Assembly (NCBI GenBank): GCA_947565865.1
Contig: CANOHT010000024.1
Location: 1 to 45,099, forward strand
Length of the DNA: 45,099 nt
Direction: 5' to 3'
Origin: an uncultured Clostridia bacterium
Lineage (GTDB): Bacteria; Bacillota; Clostridia; Christensenellales; Aristaeellaceae
Shown here: in pieces, positions 1-7,807 of the stretch
Position numbering within the stretch: position 1 is the stretch's first letter
Layout of the letters: the number at the start of each line of letters is the position of its first letter
Program-made: the position numbers and the translations under genes
The notes under the pieces: generated by a model
Told to the model about the DNA's origin: nothing
The model's input: only the letters and a program-made list of their open reading frames with translations
Database searches by the model: none

Positions 1-1
1 T

Positions 2-70
2 ACAGTCTATGAAAACGGGGAACAGGTTGACACTGCCAAGAAATACACTGCAATTAAGGTTTTTCCTTAA
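2..70 (+). CDS. C-terminal end of an unidentified protein (partial)
   Basis: The frame starting at base 2 is open from the contig edge and reads 22 residues ending in KYTAIKVFP before a TAA stop at 68-70, directly upstream of a terminator hairpin. The residues (YENGEQV...Y.A) resemble the tail of a beta-rich extracellular domain such as G5 or VanW-type modules, but 22 residues are too few to assign a family. It is supported as coding mainly by the terminator just after its stop. Confidence 0.4.
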   Translation, partial: TVYENGEQVDTAKKYTAIKVFP

Positions 71-93
71 CATATTCGATTTCTTCATATCAC

Positions 94-135
94 AAAGGCC
101 ACCGTGCAGAACTCGCATTCTGTCCGGTGGCCTTT
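94..135 (+). terminator. Hairpin terminator after the partial gene
   Basis: An 11-bp perfect stem (AAAGGCCACCG at 94-104 with CGGTGGCCTTT at 125-135) encloses a second short stem (CAGAA 107-111 with TTCTG 118-122), so nearly the whole 42 bases fold. The U-tract is short (TTT), so termination may be moderate. It sits 24 bases after the stop of the partial gene. Confidence 0.65.
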
Positions 136-141
136 GCTTGT

Positions 142-276
142 ATGGAGGATAGGGAGGTTGACATTCTTGCGGAATGTCAGGAAAAAGGAGATTACAATCA
201 TTCAGGTGGTGGCTTCCTTCCTGATCGCAAGATTAGAATACTGGATAATTGTGAAGTCCGTATGAACGAACCGTGA
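142..276 (+). CDS. Possible 44-residue small ORF, unrecognised
   Basis: ATG at 142 opens a 44-codon frame ending with TGA at 274-276. The product is charged and starts MEDREVDILAECQ. There is no convincing ribosome binding site upstream (GCTTGT precedes the ATG), and no family is recognised. The base composition is AT-richer than the operon that follows. It may be chance or the relic of a longer gene. Nothing else is seen between the terminator and the gene ending at 317. Confidence 0.15.
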   Translation: MEDREVDILAECQEKGDYNHSGGGFLPDRKIRILDNCEVRMNEP

Positions 277-316
277 ACATTTGTCGCAACTTGCTGGATT
301 TTTTAGAAAGCCGTTG

Positions 317-979
317 TCAGCGATGGTTGTTCAGCTCACCGCGCTCCATACGCACGTCATTCATGACATCCGCAAGGTATCGGTCAACCTTCCCCATCAC
401 GTTGTCCAGATAGTCGAAGGTATTTTGGCGAATTTGTGTCAATTCCTTATGGGTGCTTTCGCGCAGCTCATCAGCCTCAACCACTGCGACGCGATAAACA
501 TTTTCCTGGCTGACCTTTTCGCGGCACTCCTCTTCAGCGCGGGCGCGCATGGCTGCCAGATTTTGCTCCGTCTGCTGCATGATGCGCTGGGCTTCCTCCT
601 GACTGCGGCGGGCAGTTTCCTGCACGGTGCGCTCCGCTTGCTGGGCGGCCTGCTGGGCCTCCGCATTCGCCTTCTGGGCAGCCTGCTGGGCTTCCGCCAC
701 CATCTGCTGCGCCTTGACCTGAGCCTGAGTCAGCAGCTCATTGCATTCCCGGTCAGTTTGGGCACGAATTTGATTGACCTCGCGGACAATGGTCGCCGCC
801 TGATTGACCGCTTCGGGCAGCGTATCGCTCAGGATGCCCAAGCGATCGTCCAGATAGCTGCGGCTGACCACGCAGGCATCGCTGTTCATAAAAGCCCGAC
901 GTGCGTCCTTCACAGCGTCGCTCATTTCACGAATCAGATTCAAACAGGTTTCCACCGCGCCGTTGTCTTTCACTGCCAT
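317..979 (-). CDS. Alanine/glutamine-rich coiled-coil protein, last gene of the coaD operon
   Basis: This 220-residue soluble protein is dominated by a long Ala/Gln/Glu-rich coiled coil (about residues 80-170, with repeated AQQAAQKA- and AEAQQ-type heptads) between a short N-terminal alpha-helical part and a C-terminal helical segment. No membrane segment or nucleotide-binding motif is visible. Proteins of this build beside coaD in Clostridia are often labelled ATPase or DivIVA-like, but I see no catalytic motif, and a structural or scaffold role is only an inference. The start is ATG at 979 because GGGGAGG lies just upstream. Longer starts would run into coaD, which ends 17 bases before. It is last in the alr-to-coaD series. 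Confidence 0.7.
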   Translation of the reverse strand: MAVKDNGAVETCLNLIREMSDAVKDARRAFMNSDACVVSRSYLDDRLGILSDTLPEAVNQAATIVREVNQIRAQTDRECNELLTQAQVKAQQMVAEAQQAAQKANAEAQQAAQQAERTVQETARRSQEEAQRIMQQTEQNLAAMRARAEEECREKVSQENVYRVAVVEADELRESTHKELTQIRQNTFDYLDNVMGKVDRYLADVMNDVRMERGELNNHR

Positions 980-996
980 ATGCTTGTCCTCCCCTG

Positions 997-1479
997 TCAC
1001 TGTTGAAAATGCGCCCTCACCCGTGCCAAAATGGCATCGGGAACGTACTGGCTGATGTCGCCGCCAAAACATGCGATCTCCCGCACCGCGGAGGAAGATA
1101 CGCAGGCATGCTCCGGCCTGGCCGCAAGAAAAACCGTTTCCATGCCCGGGAGCAGCCGGGCGTTGAGGTGCGCCATGGTTTGTTCCGATTCAAAGTCCGC
1201 CGCCGAACGCAATCCCCGCACCACTGCGCTGGCCTCCGTGCGGCGCATATAGTCTGCCAGCAATCCGTCGAAGGCGTCTACAGACACGCTCGGCATTTCC
1301 TGGCAGGCATCGGCAATCATGGACAGCCGCTCCTCTATGGGGAAGCAGCCCGCCTTGCCGGGATTGCGCAGCACCGCCACAACCACGCGGTCGAACAACC
1401 CAGCCGCGCGACGGATAACGTCCAAATGCCCCACCGTAATAGGGTCGAAGCTGCCCGGATATACACAAATTCTTTCCAT
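997..1479 (-). CDS. coaD: Phosphopantetheine adenylyltransferase
   Basis: CoaD transfers AMP from ATP to 4'-phosphopantetheine to give dephospho-CoA, the fourth step of CoA synthesis, in the cytoplasm. The 160-residue length is normal. The nucleotidyltransferase signature YPGSFDPITVGHLDVI is at residues 7-22 and contains the TxGH motif. RGLRSAADFESE near residue 90 and the late SSSAVRE segment are the other family blocks, the last being the ATP-binding ISSTxxR-like region. The start ATG is preceded by GGAGTAGAAAGG. The gene follows rsmD by 12 bases, the usual Bacillota rsmD-coaD pairing. Confidence 0.97.
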   Translation of the reverse strand: MERICVYPGSFDPITVGHLDVIRRAAGLFDRVVVAVLRNPGKAGCFPIEERLSMIADACQEMPSVSVDAFDGLLADYMRRTEASAVVRGLRSAADFESEQTMAHLNARLLPGMETVFLAARPEHACVSSSAVREIACFGGDISQYVPDAILARVRAHFQQ

Positions 1480-1491
1480 TGCGCGGCCTTT

Positions 1492-2037
1492 CTACTCCTT
1501 CAGGCGGAAAAAACTGACGCCGACATAGCCCCATTTTCGTTCATCTGTCTTTTCATAGGCGTCGCAAGCCGTCGGGGCCGTTCTTGCCTCATGCTCCACC
1601 ACCACCAGGGCGTCTTCTGTCAGCAGCGGCACGAGGGATTCCATGACCTGAGCCAGCCCCTCCATGGCATAGGGCGGGTCAAGAAAAACCAGGTCAAAGC
1701 TGGCCCCCTCCTGGATCAGCAGATGAACCGTCTGCTGCCATGGCGCATGGATAACCCGCGTGTGCGCCTCAAAGCCCAGGGCCCGCACATTCTGCTTCTC
1801 CGCCGCAATAGCCGCCTGATCACGATCTGCCATCACCGCCAAGGCGGCGCCTCGGCTGACAGCCTCCAGGGACAGCGCTCCGCTTCCGGCGAACAGATCC
1901 AGCACCCTTGCATCCATCACGCGTCCCTGCAGAATGTTGAACAGATTTTCCCGCACACGATCCAGCGTGGGGCGGGTATCCCGGCCCTTGGGCGCTTCAA
2001 TCACGCGGGAACGGGCGCTGCCCGCTATGATCCGCAT
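1492..2037 (-). CDS. rsmD: 16S rRNA (guanine966-N2)-methyltransferase RsmD
   Basis: RsmD methylates G966 of 16S rRNA using S-adenosylmethionine during 30S assembly. The protein has 181 residues, as expected. It opens with the family hallmark MRIIAGSARSR and TRPTLDRVRENLFNIL. The SAM-binding loop DLFAGSGALSLEA is at about 47-59, and the catalytic DPPY tetrad of N-methyltransferases is near residue 120. Gene order (membrane protein, rsmD, coaD with gaps of 7 and 12 bases) indicates one transcript. GAGG lies about 5-9 bases upstream of the ATG. Confidence 0.96.
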   Translation of the reverse strand: MRIIAGSARSRVIEAPKGRDTRPTLDRVRENLFNILQGRVMDARVLDLFAGSGALSLEAVSRGAALAVMADRDQAAIAAEKQNVRALGFEAHTRVIHAPWQQTVHLLIQEGASFDLVFLDPPYAMEGLAQVMESLVPLLTEDALVVVEHEARTAPTACDAYEKTDERKWGYVGVSFFRLKE

Positions 2038-2044
2038 AGCAGCC

Positions 2045-2854
2045 TCAATTCAGCTGCTCGGGGCCCTTGGGTTCCCGAGTACGCTGACGCTGCTGGCGGC
2101 GTTCCTTCTTCTTGCGCTTCTTTTCCCCCTCGGCAATGCCGATGACAACCTGCTTGCGCAGCGTGATGCCCTGGGTATAGCCGATGCCGTAGGCCACGCC
2201 GGGCAGCAGCAGGAACAGGGGGCTCAGCCGCTCCATCAGCAGCAGGGCATTCGCGTCATAGAGGTTAAAAATATTAACCACAGGCATCATCATCATGCGG
2301 GTGATCACGCGAGTCACGTCCTCCGCGGTCAGGGCCACAGGCTCATAATAGTAGGCCAGCGCGTTGCCGATTTCGGCACGGTTCTGGAAGGCGCTCAGCC
2401 AGGAGGGCAGCGCGCCCATGCCCGTCATCTGGCGGGAGGTCGTCAGCGCCAGAATCGTGGCGATGATGATGAAGGGCAGCGAACCCAGCAAACCAATCAC
2501 AAAGCCCTTGGCGGGATGGTAGCAGTTCCGCAGGTCGTTCTCCGAAACAAGATGTCCATTCTGACGGCGGTCGTACATGATTTCACCCTGATTGACCGCG
2601 TTTCCGCCTTTCGCAGAGCCCATCTGAAAGTACATGAACAGCGCGGATAGCAGTACCGCGCCATTGAGAAGAATGCGCAGAAACGCGCTGTCCATCATCA
2701 GCGCCATGCCAATAATAACGAACAGCACCCCCATGGCAATCAGGGAGCCGAACATGGAAAAGCAGCTCTTGAGGGTCTGGTGATCCACTGGTTTGCCGGT
2801 CAGATAGTTCAGCTTGACATCCGAAAGCTTCATGGACGGCTTTTTTTTGCTCAC
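2045..2854 (-). CDS. Unrecognised integral membrane protein
   Basis: A 269-residue membrane protein of no family I recognise. Hydrophobic segments lie at about 33-53, 58-76, 118-138 and 205-225. A basic N-terminal segment (MSKKKPSMK) and a strongly basic tail (KKRKKKERRQQRQR) frame it, so both ends are probably cytoplasmic. A loop containing four consecutive methionines (RMMMMPVV, about residue 185) is notable. The start is GTG at 2854, overlapping the stop of the cyclo-ligase as GTGA, with GGAATGGAG upstream, which implies translational coupling. Its function is unknown, and the context is purely housekeeping. Confidence 0.75.
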   Translation of the reverse strand: MSKKKPSMKLSDVKLNYLTGKPVDHQTLKSCFSMFGSLIAMGVLFVIIGMALMMDSAFLRILLNGAVLLSALFMYFQMGSAKGGNAVNQGEIMYDRRQNGHLVSENDLRNCYHPAKGFVIGLLGSLPFIIIATILALTTSRQMTGMGALPSWLSAFQNRAEIGNALAYYYEPVALTAEDVTRVITRMMMMPVVNIFNLYDANALLLMERLSPLFLLLPGVAYGIGYTQGITLRKQVVIGIAEGEKKRKKKERRQQRQRTREPKGPEQLN

Positions 2855-3441
2855 AGTACTCCATTCCTTTCCTTGTATCCGATCTCAAACAGGTGTATGC
2901 CATCGGCATCCGCCGCCGCGTTCAGCGGTTGATCCCATGGCTCCAGCGGAATGCCATCCCGCCACTGCCAGGACATCACCGCCCCGATGGTCGGGCAGCG
3001 TACCGCCGGAAGATAAGCATCGTAGTATCCCCCGCCTTTGCCCAGGCGGAAGCCACGGCGATCAACGGCTTCTACCGGGACAATCAGCAGCGACAGCGCC
3101 TCCGCGGGCATCACGTCCAATCCAGGTTCCGGCTCCAGCAGACCATAGGCTCCAGGCCGCAGCACGTCAAGGCTTGGAACGCGGCGGAAGGACATGGCGC
3201 GGGAACCCTCAACCAGCGGCAGCGCCAGCGTTTTCCCCCGGGCGATAGCGTCCTTCAGCAGCGGCGTCACATCCGCCTCCCGCCTCATGGGCCAGTAGGC
3301 GCCAACCACCTGCGCAGCCTGATACCATGCGCTTTGAAGGAGGTGGCCGCAAAGCGCCGCGCTTTCCCGCGCGCGCTGTTCCTCTCCCATCCAGGCTGCC
3401 CGCACTGCTCGTCGCAGAGCCGCCTTCTCAGCAGCTGCCAT
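2851..3441 (-). CDS. 5-formyltetrahydrofolate cyclo-ligase
   Basis: The enzyme converts 5-formyl-THF plus ATP to 5,10-methenyl-THF, recovering the stored folate form. The 196-residue protein carries the family signature VEAVDRRGFRLGKGGGYYD in its C-terminal half, with the glycine-rich ATP/substrate loop GKGGGYYD. Its N-terminal KAALRRAVRA is also typical. I chose ATG at 3441 (MAAAEKAAL). Upstream in-frame codons would run deeply into alr, whose stop is at 3428, giving a 14-base overlap. The Shine-Dalgarno sequence for this start is weak (GGGAATGGA), consistent with coupling to alr. Confidence 0.93.
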   Translation of the reverse strand: MAAAEKAALRRAVRAAWMGEEQRARESAALCGHLLQSAWYQAAQVVGAYWPMRREADVTPLLKDAIARGKTLALPLVEGSRAMSFRRVPSLDVLRPGAYGLLEPEPGLDVMPAEALSLLIVPVEAVDRRGFRLGKGGGYYDAYLPAVRCPTIGAVMSWQWRDGIPLEPWDQPLNAAADADGIHLFEIGYKERNGVL

Positions 3442-4543
3442 GAATCCATTCCCGGGGTACGCGGCCAGTCGCCGCCAGCAGCACCTCATAGCTGATGGTA
3501 CCCGCCCAGCGCGCAATATCCTCAGCGGTGATTTGTTCATCGCCGTCCTGGCCCATGAGCGTCACCCGGTCGCCCGGACGGACACCCGGAATATCGGTCA
3601 CATCCGCCATCATCTGATCCATACAGATTCGCCCTACCACCGGGGCGCGGCGGCCATGAATCAGCACCTCCGCTTTGCCTGTGGCCGCCCTGTGATAGCC
3701 GTCGCCATAGCCACAGGACACAGTCGCCAGCACGATGGGCCTCTCCGCCGTATAGCAGCGGTTGTAGCTTACCGTATCGCCCGGGTGAAGCGTCTTCACA
3801 TAGGTGACCTCCGTCTCCCAGGACATGAAAGGCCGCAGAGGCAGGCTTGTCTCCACCGGCGGATAACCGTACATGGAAATGCCCGCGCGCACCATATCCA
3901 GCGCAGCCTCGGGGCAGCGGTGCGTCGCGGCCGAATTGCAGCAGTGCCGCAGGATCCCCCTGGGCAAAAGCGAGGTAAGCCGCGTAAAGCGGTGGAACTG
4001 CTCGTCCGTGAAGGCCATGTCCTGCCCGTCCGCGTCAGCGAAGTGGGTGAAGGCCCCGGTCAGCCGGACGTCAGGGCAGTCTGACAGCGTCTCCATTACC
4101 GCACGAAGCTCGCCTTCGTCCCGTACGCCGATGCGGTTCATCCCTGTATCCAGCTTCAGATGCACAGGCGCTTCACGATGGCAGCACACCGCAGCCGCCT
4201 GCACCGAGCGCACCATCTCCGGTGTGCAAACCGTCAGGGTAATATCCAGGGGCACAGCGGCCATGGCTTCATCCGGCGATGTGGCGCCAAGAGCCAGGAT
4301 CGGCGCGGCAACACCCGCCTCGCGCAGCGCTGCGCCTTCCTCCACGGTCGCCACTGCCAGCCAGGAAGCTCCGGCCAGCAGCGCTTCCTTCGCCACGGGC
4401 GCCAGCCCATGGCCATAGGCGTCCGCCTTGACCACCGCCATCACCCGTGCGGTATCAGGTACAGCCTGGCAGATGAGTCTCACGTTTTCGCGCAGGATGG
4501 CTAAATCCACCACGCGCCGCTGATGCCGTACATTCAACGCCAT
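3428..4543 (-). CDS. alr: Alanine racemase
   Basis: Alr interconverts L- and D-alanine with PLP to supply D-alanine for peptidoglycan. The protein has 371 residues. The PLP lysine lies in VKADAYGHG (K39). The second catalytic base is the tyrosine of the VSYNRCYTAERP block, and the C-terminal RICMDQMMADVTD and TISYEVL motifs are typical. ATG at 4543 is preferred over an upstream ATG at 4570 because GGAGG and GAGGG lie before it. It is the first gene of the six-gene minus-strand operon and follows an extended -10 promoter. Confidence 0.96.
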   Translation of the reverse strand: MALNVRHQRRVVDLAILRENVRLICQAVPDTARVMAVVKADAYGHGLAPVAKEALLAGASWLAVATVEEGAALREAGVAAPILALGATSPDEAMAAVPLDITLTVCTPEMVRSVQAAAVCCHREAPVHLKLDTGMNRIGVRDEGELRAVMETLSDCPDVRLTGAFTHFADADGQDMAFTDEQFHRFTRLTSLLPRGILRHCCNSAATHRCPEAALDMVRAGISMYGYPPVETSLPLRPFMSWETEVTYVKTLHPGDTVSYNRCYTAERPIVLATVSCGYGDGYHRAATGKAEVLIHGRRAPVVGRICMDQMMADVTDIPGVRPGDRVTLMGQDGDEQITAEDIARWAGTISYEVLLAATGRVPREWIHGSC

Positions 4544-4593
4544 TCGCCCTCTTTGCCTCCAGCTTGCCATCCATGGGGACAGCGTGTTCTATG

Positions 4594-4599
4594 ATTATA
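4594..4599 (-). promoter_or_regulatory. Extended -10 promoter for the alr operon
   Basis: On the minus strand the sequence reads TGGTATAAT, a perfect -10 hexamer with the TG of an extended -10, about 50 bases upstream of the alr start. The -35 position (TTTTCT at 17 bases) is poor, as is common for extended -10 promoters. No other promoter is visible down to 317, so this probably drives the entire operon. Confidence 0.6.
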
Positions 4600-4612
4600 C
4601 CACACTCCGATT

Positions 4613-4637
4613 CGGAAGAAAAGCCCGAAGCGGCTGT
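4613..4637 (-). terminator. Terminator of the YkvI-type transporter gene
   Basis: On the minus strand, just after the stop at 4642, AGCC-GCTTCG-GGCT is followed by TTTTCTT. The stem is short but GC-rich and the U-tract follows at once. It lies immediately upstream of the alr promoter and separates the two transcription units. Confidence 0.55.
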
Positions 4638-4641
4638 TTTC

Positions 4642-5619
4642 TCACTTTTCGCGCCATGCGGTTATCGCGGCCGCCGTCAGCAGCCCAAGACAGCCAGCGC
4701 CCAACGCCGGATAGACCCTGCTCACCATTCCGGCAAAGCCAAAGGCGGAGGACGCCAGCAGCAGCAGTGGCGCGGCCACCGGCGCCCATTTCCGCTGAGG
4801 CAAAAGCGCGTACAAGCCTCTCAGCGCGGCACAGGCGGTGGTCAGCAGCGCCAAATACAGCGTGACGCCCGATACCTGCCAGCCCAGGCGGCCATAAAAG
4901 CCCATCATCCGAACAAAGGGCAGCGTCTGACCAATCAGCGCCGTATGCCGGTAAAAAAGCAAAACCCCCGCCGTCAGCAGCGTCCCCATGATGCCGGCGG
5001 TCAGGAAGACGCATTGCTTTTTCCCCTTTGGCGTCATTTCACCGGCCGATAACGCCAGCAGCGGCGCCGCCAGCGCCATGTTCATACCACCATAGCTTGC
5101 GCCATGAATCAGGCTATCCAACAGGCCATTTTTCCATACGACGGCAGCGCGTTTAGCCGGAAGCGCCCAGCCTGCCAGAGCCATCAAGACCGTCAGCCCC
5201 ACCAGCGCCTTGCTGACCCACGGAATGGCCTGGCGGCCCCGGGCCATCAGCAGCGCCAGCCCAAGGCTCGCCGTCAGCCCAAGGGGATAGGCCAGCGGGA
5301 TGGGCAGCATCAGCTCTGCCAGCTCCCCTGCCCCGGCCAGCATCGCGCCGCCGGAAGCCAGGGCCAGCGCGCCGAACATGCCCCGCCACAGCCGTCCCGG
5401 CCATCGGCCAGCCCAGCTGAAGGGCATCCCCGCGACGCCGGGATGGGTCAGCGCCCATCCCGCCAACGCCGCGATGATGATGATGGCCGCGCCAGCGCCT
5501 ATGAGACCGTTTATCCCGAAACGCGCAAAAAAGCCGTCGATCTCCTGCCCTGACGCAAAGCCCGCGCCGACTACCGCGCCCACGGCGGAAAACGCCTTTG
5601 CCTTCGCTGTCTTGTCCAT
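4642..5619 (-). CDS. YkvI-family membrane transporter
   Basis: A 325-residue protein with about ten hydrophobic segments. The N-terminal block GAVVGAGFASGQEIDGFFARFG is the hallmark of the YkvI family, a branch of the amino acid-polyamine-organocation/LeuT-like transporters. The broken first helix with its GxGFASGQE motif is where substrate and ion bind in that fold. The substrate is unknown. The start ATG follows GGGGAGG. The gene is monocistronic, with a terminator upstream (GNAT gene) and one downstream. Confidence 0.85.
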   Translation of the reverse strand: MDKTAKAKAFSAVGAVVGAGFASGQEIDGFFARFGINGLIGAGAAIIIIAALAGWALTHPGVAGMPFSWAGRWPGRLWRGMFGALALASGGAMLAGAGELAELMLPIPLAYPLGLTASLGLALLMARGRQAIPWVSKALVGLTVLMALAGWALPAKRAAVVWKNGLLDSLIHGASYGGMNMALAAPLLALSAGEMTPKGKKQCVFLTAGIMGTLLTAGVLLFYRHTALIGQTLPFVRMMGFYGRLGWQVSGVTLYLALLTTACAALRGLYALLPQRKWAPVAAPLLLLASSAFGFAGMVSRVYPALGAGCLGLLTAAAITAWREK

Positions 5620-5725
5620 AGCCTACCTCCCCGTGCTTCTTGTGCAAGGGTATGGGGACAAGACTCTGAAAAGAACATCGGCGCGGAGGAGCAAGGCGGT
5701 TGACGCTGCTCTGCGTGAACCACGG

Positions 5726-5757
5726 CAAAAGGACGGCGTCATCGTCAGCCGCCGTCC
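5726..5757 (-). terminator. Terminator of the murC-GNAT unit
   Basis: A perfect 8-bp stem, GGACGGCG (5731-5738) with CGCCGTCC (5750-5757), has an 11-base loop. Read on the minus strand it ends in TTTTG. It lies about 30 bases after the stop of the acetyltransferase gene. Confidence 0.7.
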
Positions 5758-5784
5758 CCTTGTTCCTTCTGATGCAGCATCGTA

Positions 5785-6243
5785 TCAAATGATGTCAATC
5801 CAGATGCCTTCATCCTGGATTCTGGCGTTTTCTACAGCGCGATAAAACCGCTGCGCCTCGTCATTGGCAGCGATGAGACCGACCATCTTGGCAACGCCCC
5901 GGCGCTTCAATTCCATCCGCAGGCTTTGCATCAGCTGCCGCCCAACGCCGTGATGGCGATGGCTCTTGAGCACACACAGCCAATCCAGGTAGGCCTGGCT
6001 GGAGCCGTCAAAGCGGGTCGGAACGACGGCGGCGTCAATCCGGCCCACCACCGCGCCGTTCTCATAAGCCAGAAAGGAAACGGCGGCGTCAAAGGCCGCG
6101 TTGTCAAAGCTGGCCGTCACCTGGCGAATATAGGCCTCGTCAATGCGCCACTGGTAGAAATCCTCCTGCCTGCGCAGCTCCTGCTCAAATCTGACAACGT
6201 CTTCAATGCGTTCCTTCGTATAGGGATGGATATCCATGCTCAT
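5785..6243 (-). CDS. GNAT-family N-acetyltransferase
   Basis: A 152-residue GCN5-related acetyltransferase using acetyl-CoA. Strand beta-4 (LDWLCVLKSHR) and the acetyl-CoA loop HRHHGVGRQLM (the R/QxxGxG/A signature, about 94-104) are clear. The C-terminal NDEAQRFYRAVENA segment is the usual NxxAxxxYxxxGF helix. Its ATG overlaps the murC stop as ATGA, so it is translationally coupled to murC. The substrate cannot be read from sequence. The pairing with a peptidoglycan gene may be incidental. Confidence 0.9.
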   Translation of the reverse strand: MSMDIHPYTKERIEDVVRFEQELRRQEDFYQWRIDEAYIRQVTASFDNAAFDAAVSFLAYENGAVVGRIDAAVVPTRFDGSSQAYLDWLCVLKSHRHHGVGRQLMQSLRMELKRRGVAKMVGLIAANDEAQRFYRAVENARIQDEGIWIDII

Positions 6244-7652
6244 GGCTGTTTCCTTTGCACCTCATGCTGATGGATTTGGTCGTTGAGCAAATTCACATCC
6301 CCGCAGCCCATGGTCAGCACCAGATCCCCGGGCTGCCAGCGGTCGCGCAGATAACGCTCCGTATCATCGAAAGAAGGCGTCCAGACGGCGTCAATGCCGT
6401 TGGCCCGCATGCCATCCACCAGCATGCCGCTGTTGAGGTCGCCGGGATCCTTTTCCCGTGCGGCGCAGATGTCCGTCACCAGGGTAAAGTCCGCGGCCGC
6501 CGTGCAGGTCAGGTAATCGCTGAACAGGCTGCGCACCCGGCTGTAGGTGTGGGGCTGCATCACAGCCCATAGACGGCCCTTGCAACGCTTGCGCGCCACA
6601 TTCAGCGCATTGCGCATTTCCGTTGGATTATGGCCGTAATCATGGAAAATCTCCACGCCGTCAATGGTGTCGGTCAGTTCAAACCGGCGATGAGCGCCGC
6701 GGAAGCGGCCCAGGCTTTCCGCGGCCTTTATCATATCGGCCCCCAGCGCGTGTGCCGCCGCCAGCGCCGCCAAGCCGTTTTCCACGTTGAAGCCGCCGGG
6801 CACCGCCATCGTAACCGTGGTTATCGGCGTATCGCCGTGATACAGCTCGTAGGAAGCATAGCCCCGGTCATCCTCCCGAAGGTTCACGGGATGCCAGTCG
6901 CACACCGCCGTCTGCCCGAAGGTTTCCTTGCGGCAGCGCAGCCCCGCCATCTGCCGGAGAATGCGCTCGTCCGTACCCTTGCCGATAATCAGCCCGTCCT
7001 GGGGCACAAGGGCCATGAACTGCCCAAAGGTGCTCTCAATCTCATCAATATCCTTGTAACAGTCCAGATGATCGGCGTCGATGTTCAGCACCACAGCCAT
7101 GGTAGGCTTCATCTGCAAAAAGCTCCGACGGAACTCACAGGCCTCCGCTAAAAAAGCGTCGCCCTGACCAATACGGGTGGAGCCGCCGATGGCATCCAGC
7201 TTGCCGCCAATATGAATGGTCGGATCCAGGCCGCACTCCACCAGGATCTGACTGAGCATGGAGGTGGTGGTGGTCTTGCCGTGCGCGCCGCAAATGCCCA
7301 CAGCCTCGGGGTAGCCCTCCATCAGCTGGCCCAGCAGGTAGGCCCGCTCCATACTGGGAATGCCCAGGCGCTCGGCTTCAGCCCGTTCAGGATTGTCCGC
7401 CGGGATAGCCGCGGTGTACACCACCACATCCGCGCCGCGGACATTTTCAGCCCGGTGGCCTACATAAACCTCCGCGCCCTTCGCGCGGACATCGCCCAGA
7501 AGATAGCCCTCGCTGCGGTCCGAGCCTGTCACGCGATAGCCCTTGTCCATCAGCATCTCCGCCAGCCCCGACATGCTGGACCCCCCGATGCCGATCATGT
7601 GAACCCGCTTGCCTTTATAATCACGGATATGCGGTTGCTGCATGGCCGTCAC
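6240..7652 (-). CDS. murC: UDP-N-acetylmuramate--L-alanine ligase
   Basis: MurC adds L-alanine to UDP-MurNAc with ATP, the first peptide step of peptidoglycan precursor synthesis. The protein has 470 residues. The N-terminal Rossmann motif HMIGIGGSSMSGLAEML is at 18-34, the P-loop GAHGKTTTTSML is at 122-133, and the central HDYGHNPTE block is a Mur ligase signature. The GTG at 7652 sits 4 bases after GGAAGGAA. An in-frame ATG three codons later is the alternative. It is divergent from the radical SAM gene and has its own promoter. Confidence 0.97.
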   Translation of the reverse strand: MTAMQQPHIRDYKGKRVHMIGIGGSSMSGLAEMLMDKGYRVTGSDRSEGYLLGDVRAKGAEVYVGHRAENVRGADVVVYTAAIPADNPERAEAERLGIPSMERAYLLGQLMEGYPEAVGICGAHGKTTTTSMLSQILVECGLDPTIHIGGKLDAIGGSTRIGQGDAFLAEACEFRRSFLQMKPTMAVVLNIDADHLDCYKDIDEIESTFGQFMALVPQDGLIIGKGTDERILRQMAGLRCRKETFGQTAVCDWHPVNLREDDRGYASYELYHGDTPITTVTMAVPGGFNVENGLAALAAAHALGADMIKAAESLGRFRGAHRRFELTDTIDGVEIFHDYGHNPTEMRNALNVARKRCKGRLWAVMQPHTYSRVRSLFSDYLTCTAAADFTLVTDICAAREKDPGDLNSGMLVDGMRANGIDAVWTPSFDDTERYLRDRWQPGDLVLTMGCGDVNLLNDQIHQHEVQRKQP

Positions 7653-7681
7653 TCGCTTCCTTCCGAAATTTCATACAGATT

Positions 7682-7711
7682 ATTATATACCAGACAGGAC
7701 GGAATAATCAA
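7682..7711 (-). promoter_or_regulatory. murC promoter
   Basis: On the minus strand TTGATT (7706-7711) and a perfect TATAAT (7682-7687) are separated by 18 bases, about 30 bases upstream of the murC start. Confidence 0.75.
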
Positions 7712-7756
7712 GACTTTCCCCCGGAATCCTTACGCGAACATTGATTCCTGTTCGCC

Positions 7757-7786
7757 TTGACAATCCCTCGTCTTTCCCTCTATAAT
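7757..7786 (+). promoter_or_regulatory. Consensus promoter of the SPL-family gene
   Basis: A perfect TTGACA (7757-7762), an 18-base spacer and a perfect TATAAT (7781-7786). Transcription should start near 7793, just ahead of GGAGG (7796-7800). This fixes the GTG at 7808 as the start and makes the 5' leader only about 15 bases. It lies back-to-back with the murC promoter. Confidence 0.85.
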
Positions 7787-7807
7787 GATGGCCATGGAGG
7801 TGAAATC

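Noticed and set aside
4594..4641. Separate -35 box for the alr promoter
   Set aside because: No hexamer close to TTGACA lies 16-18 bases upstream. The TG extension of the -10 explains activity better.
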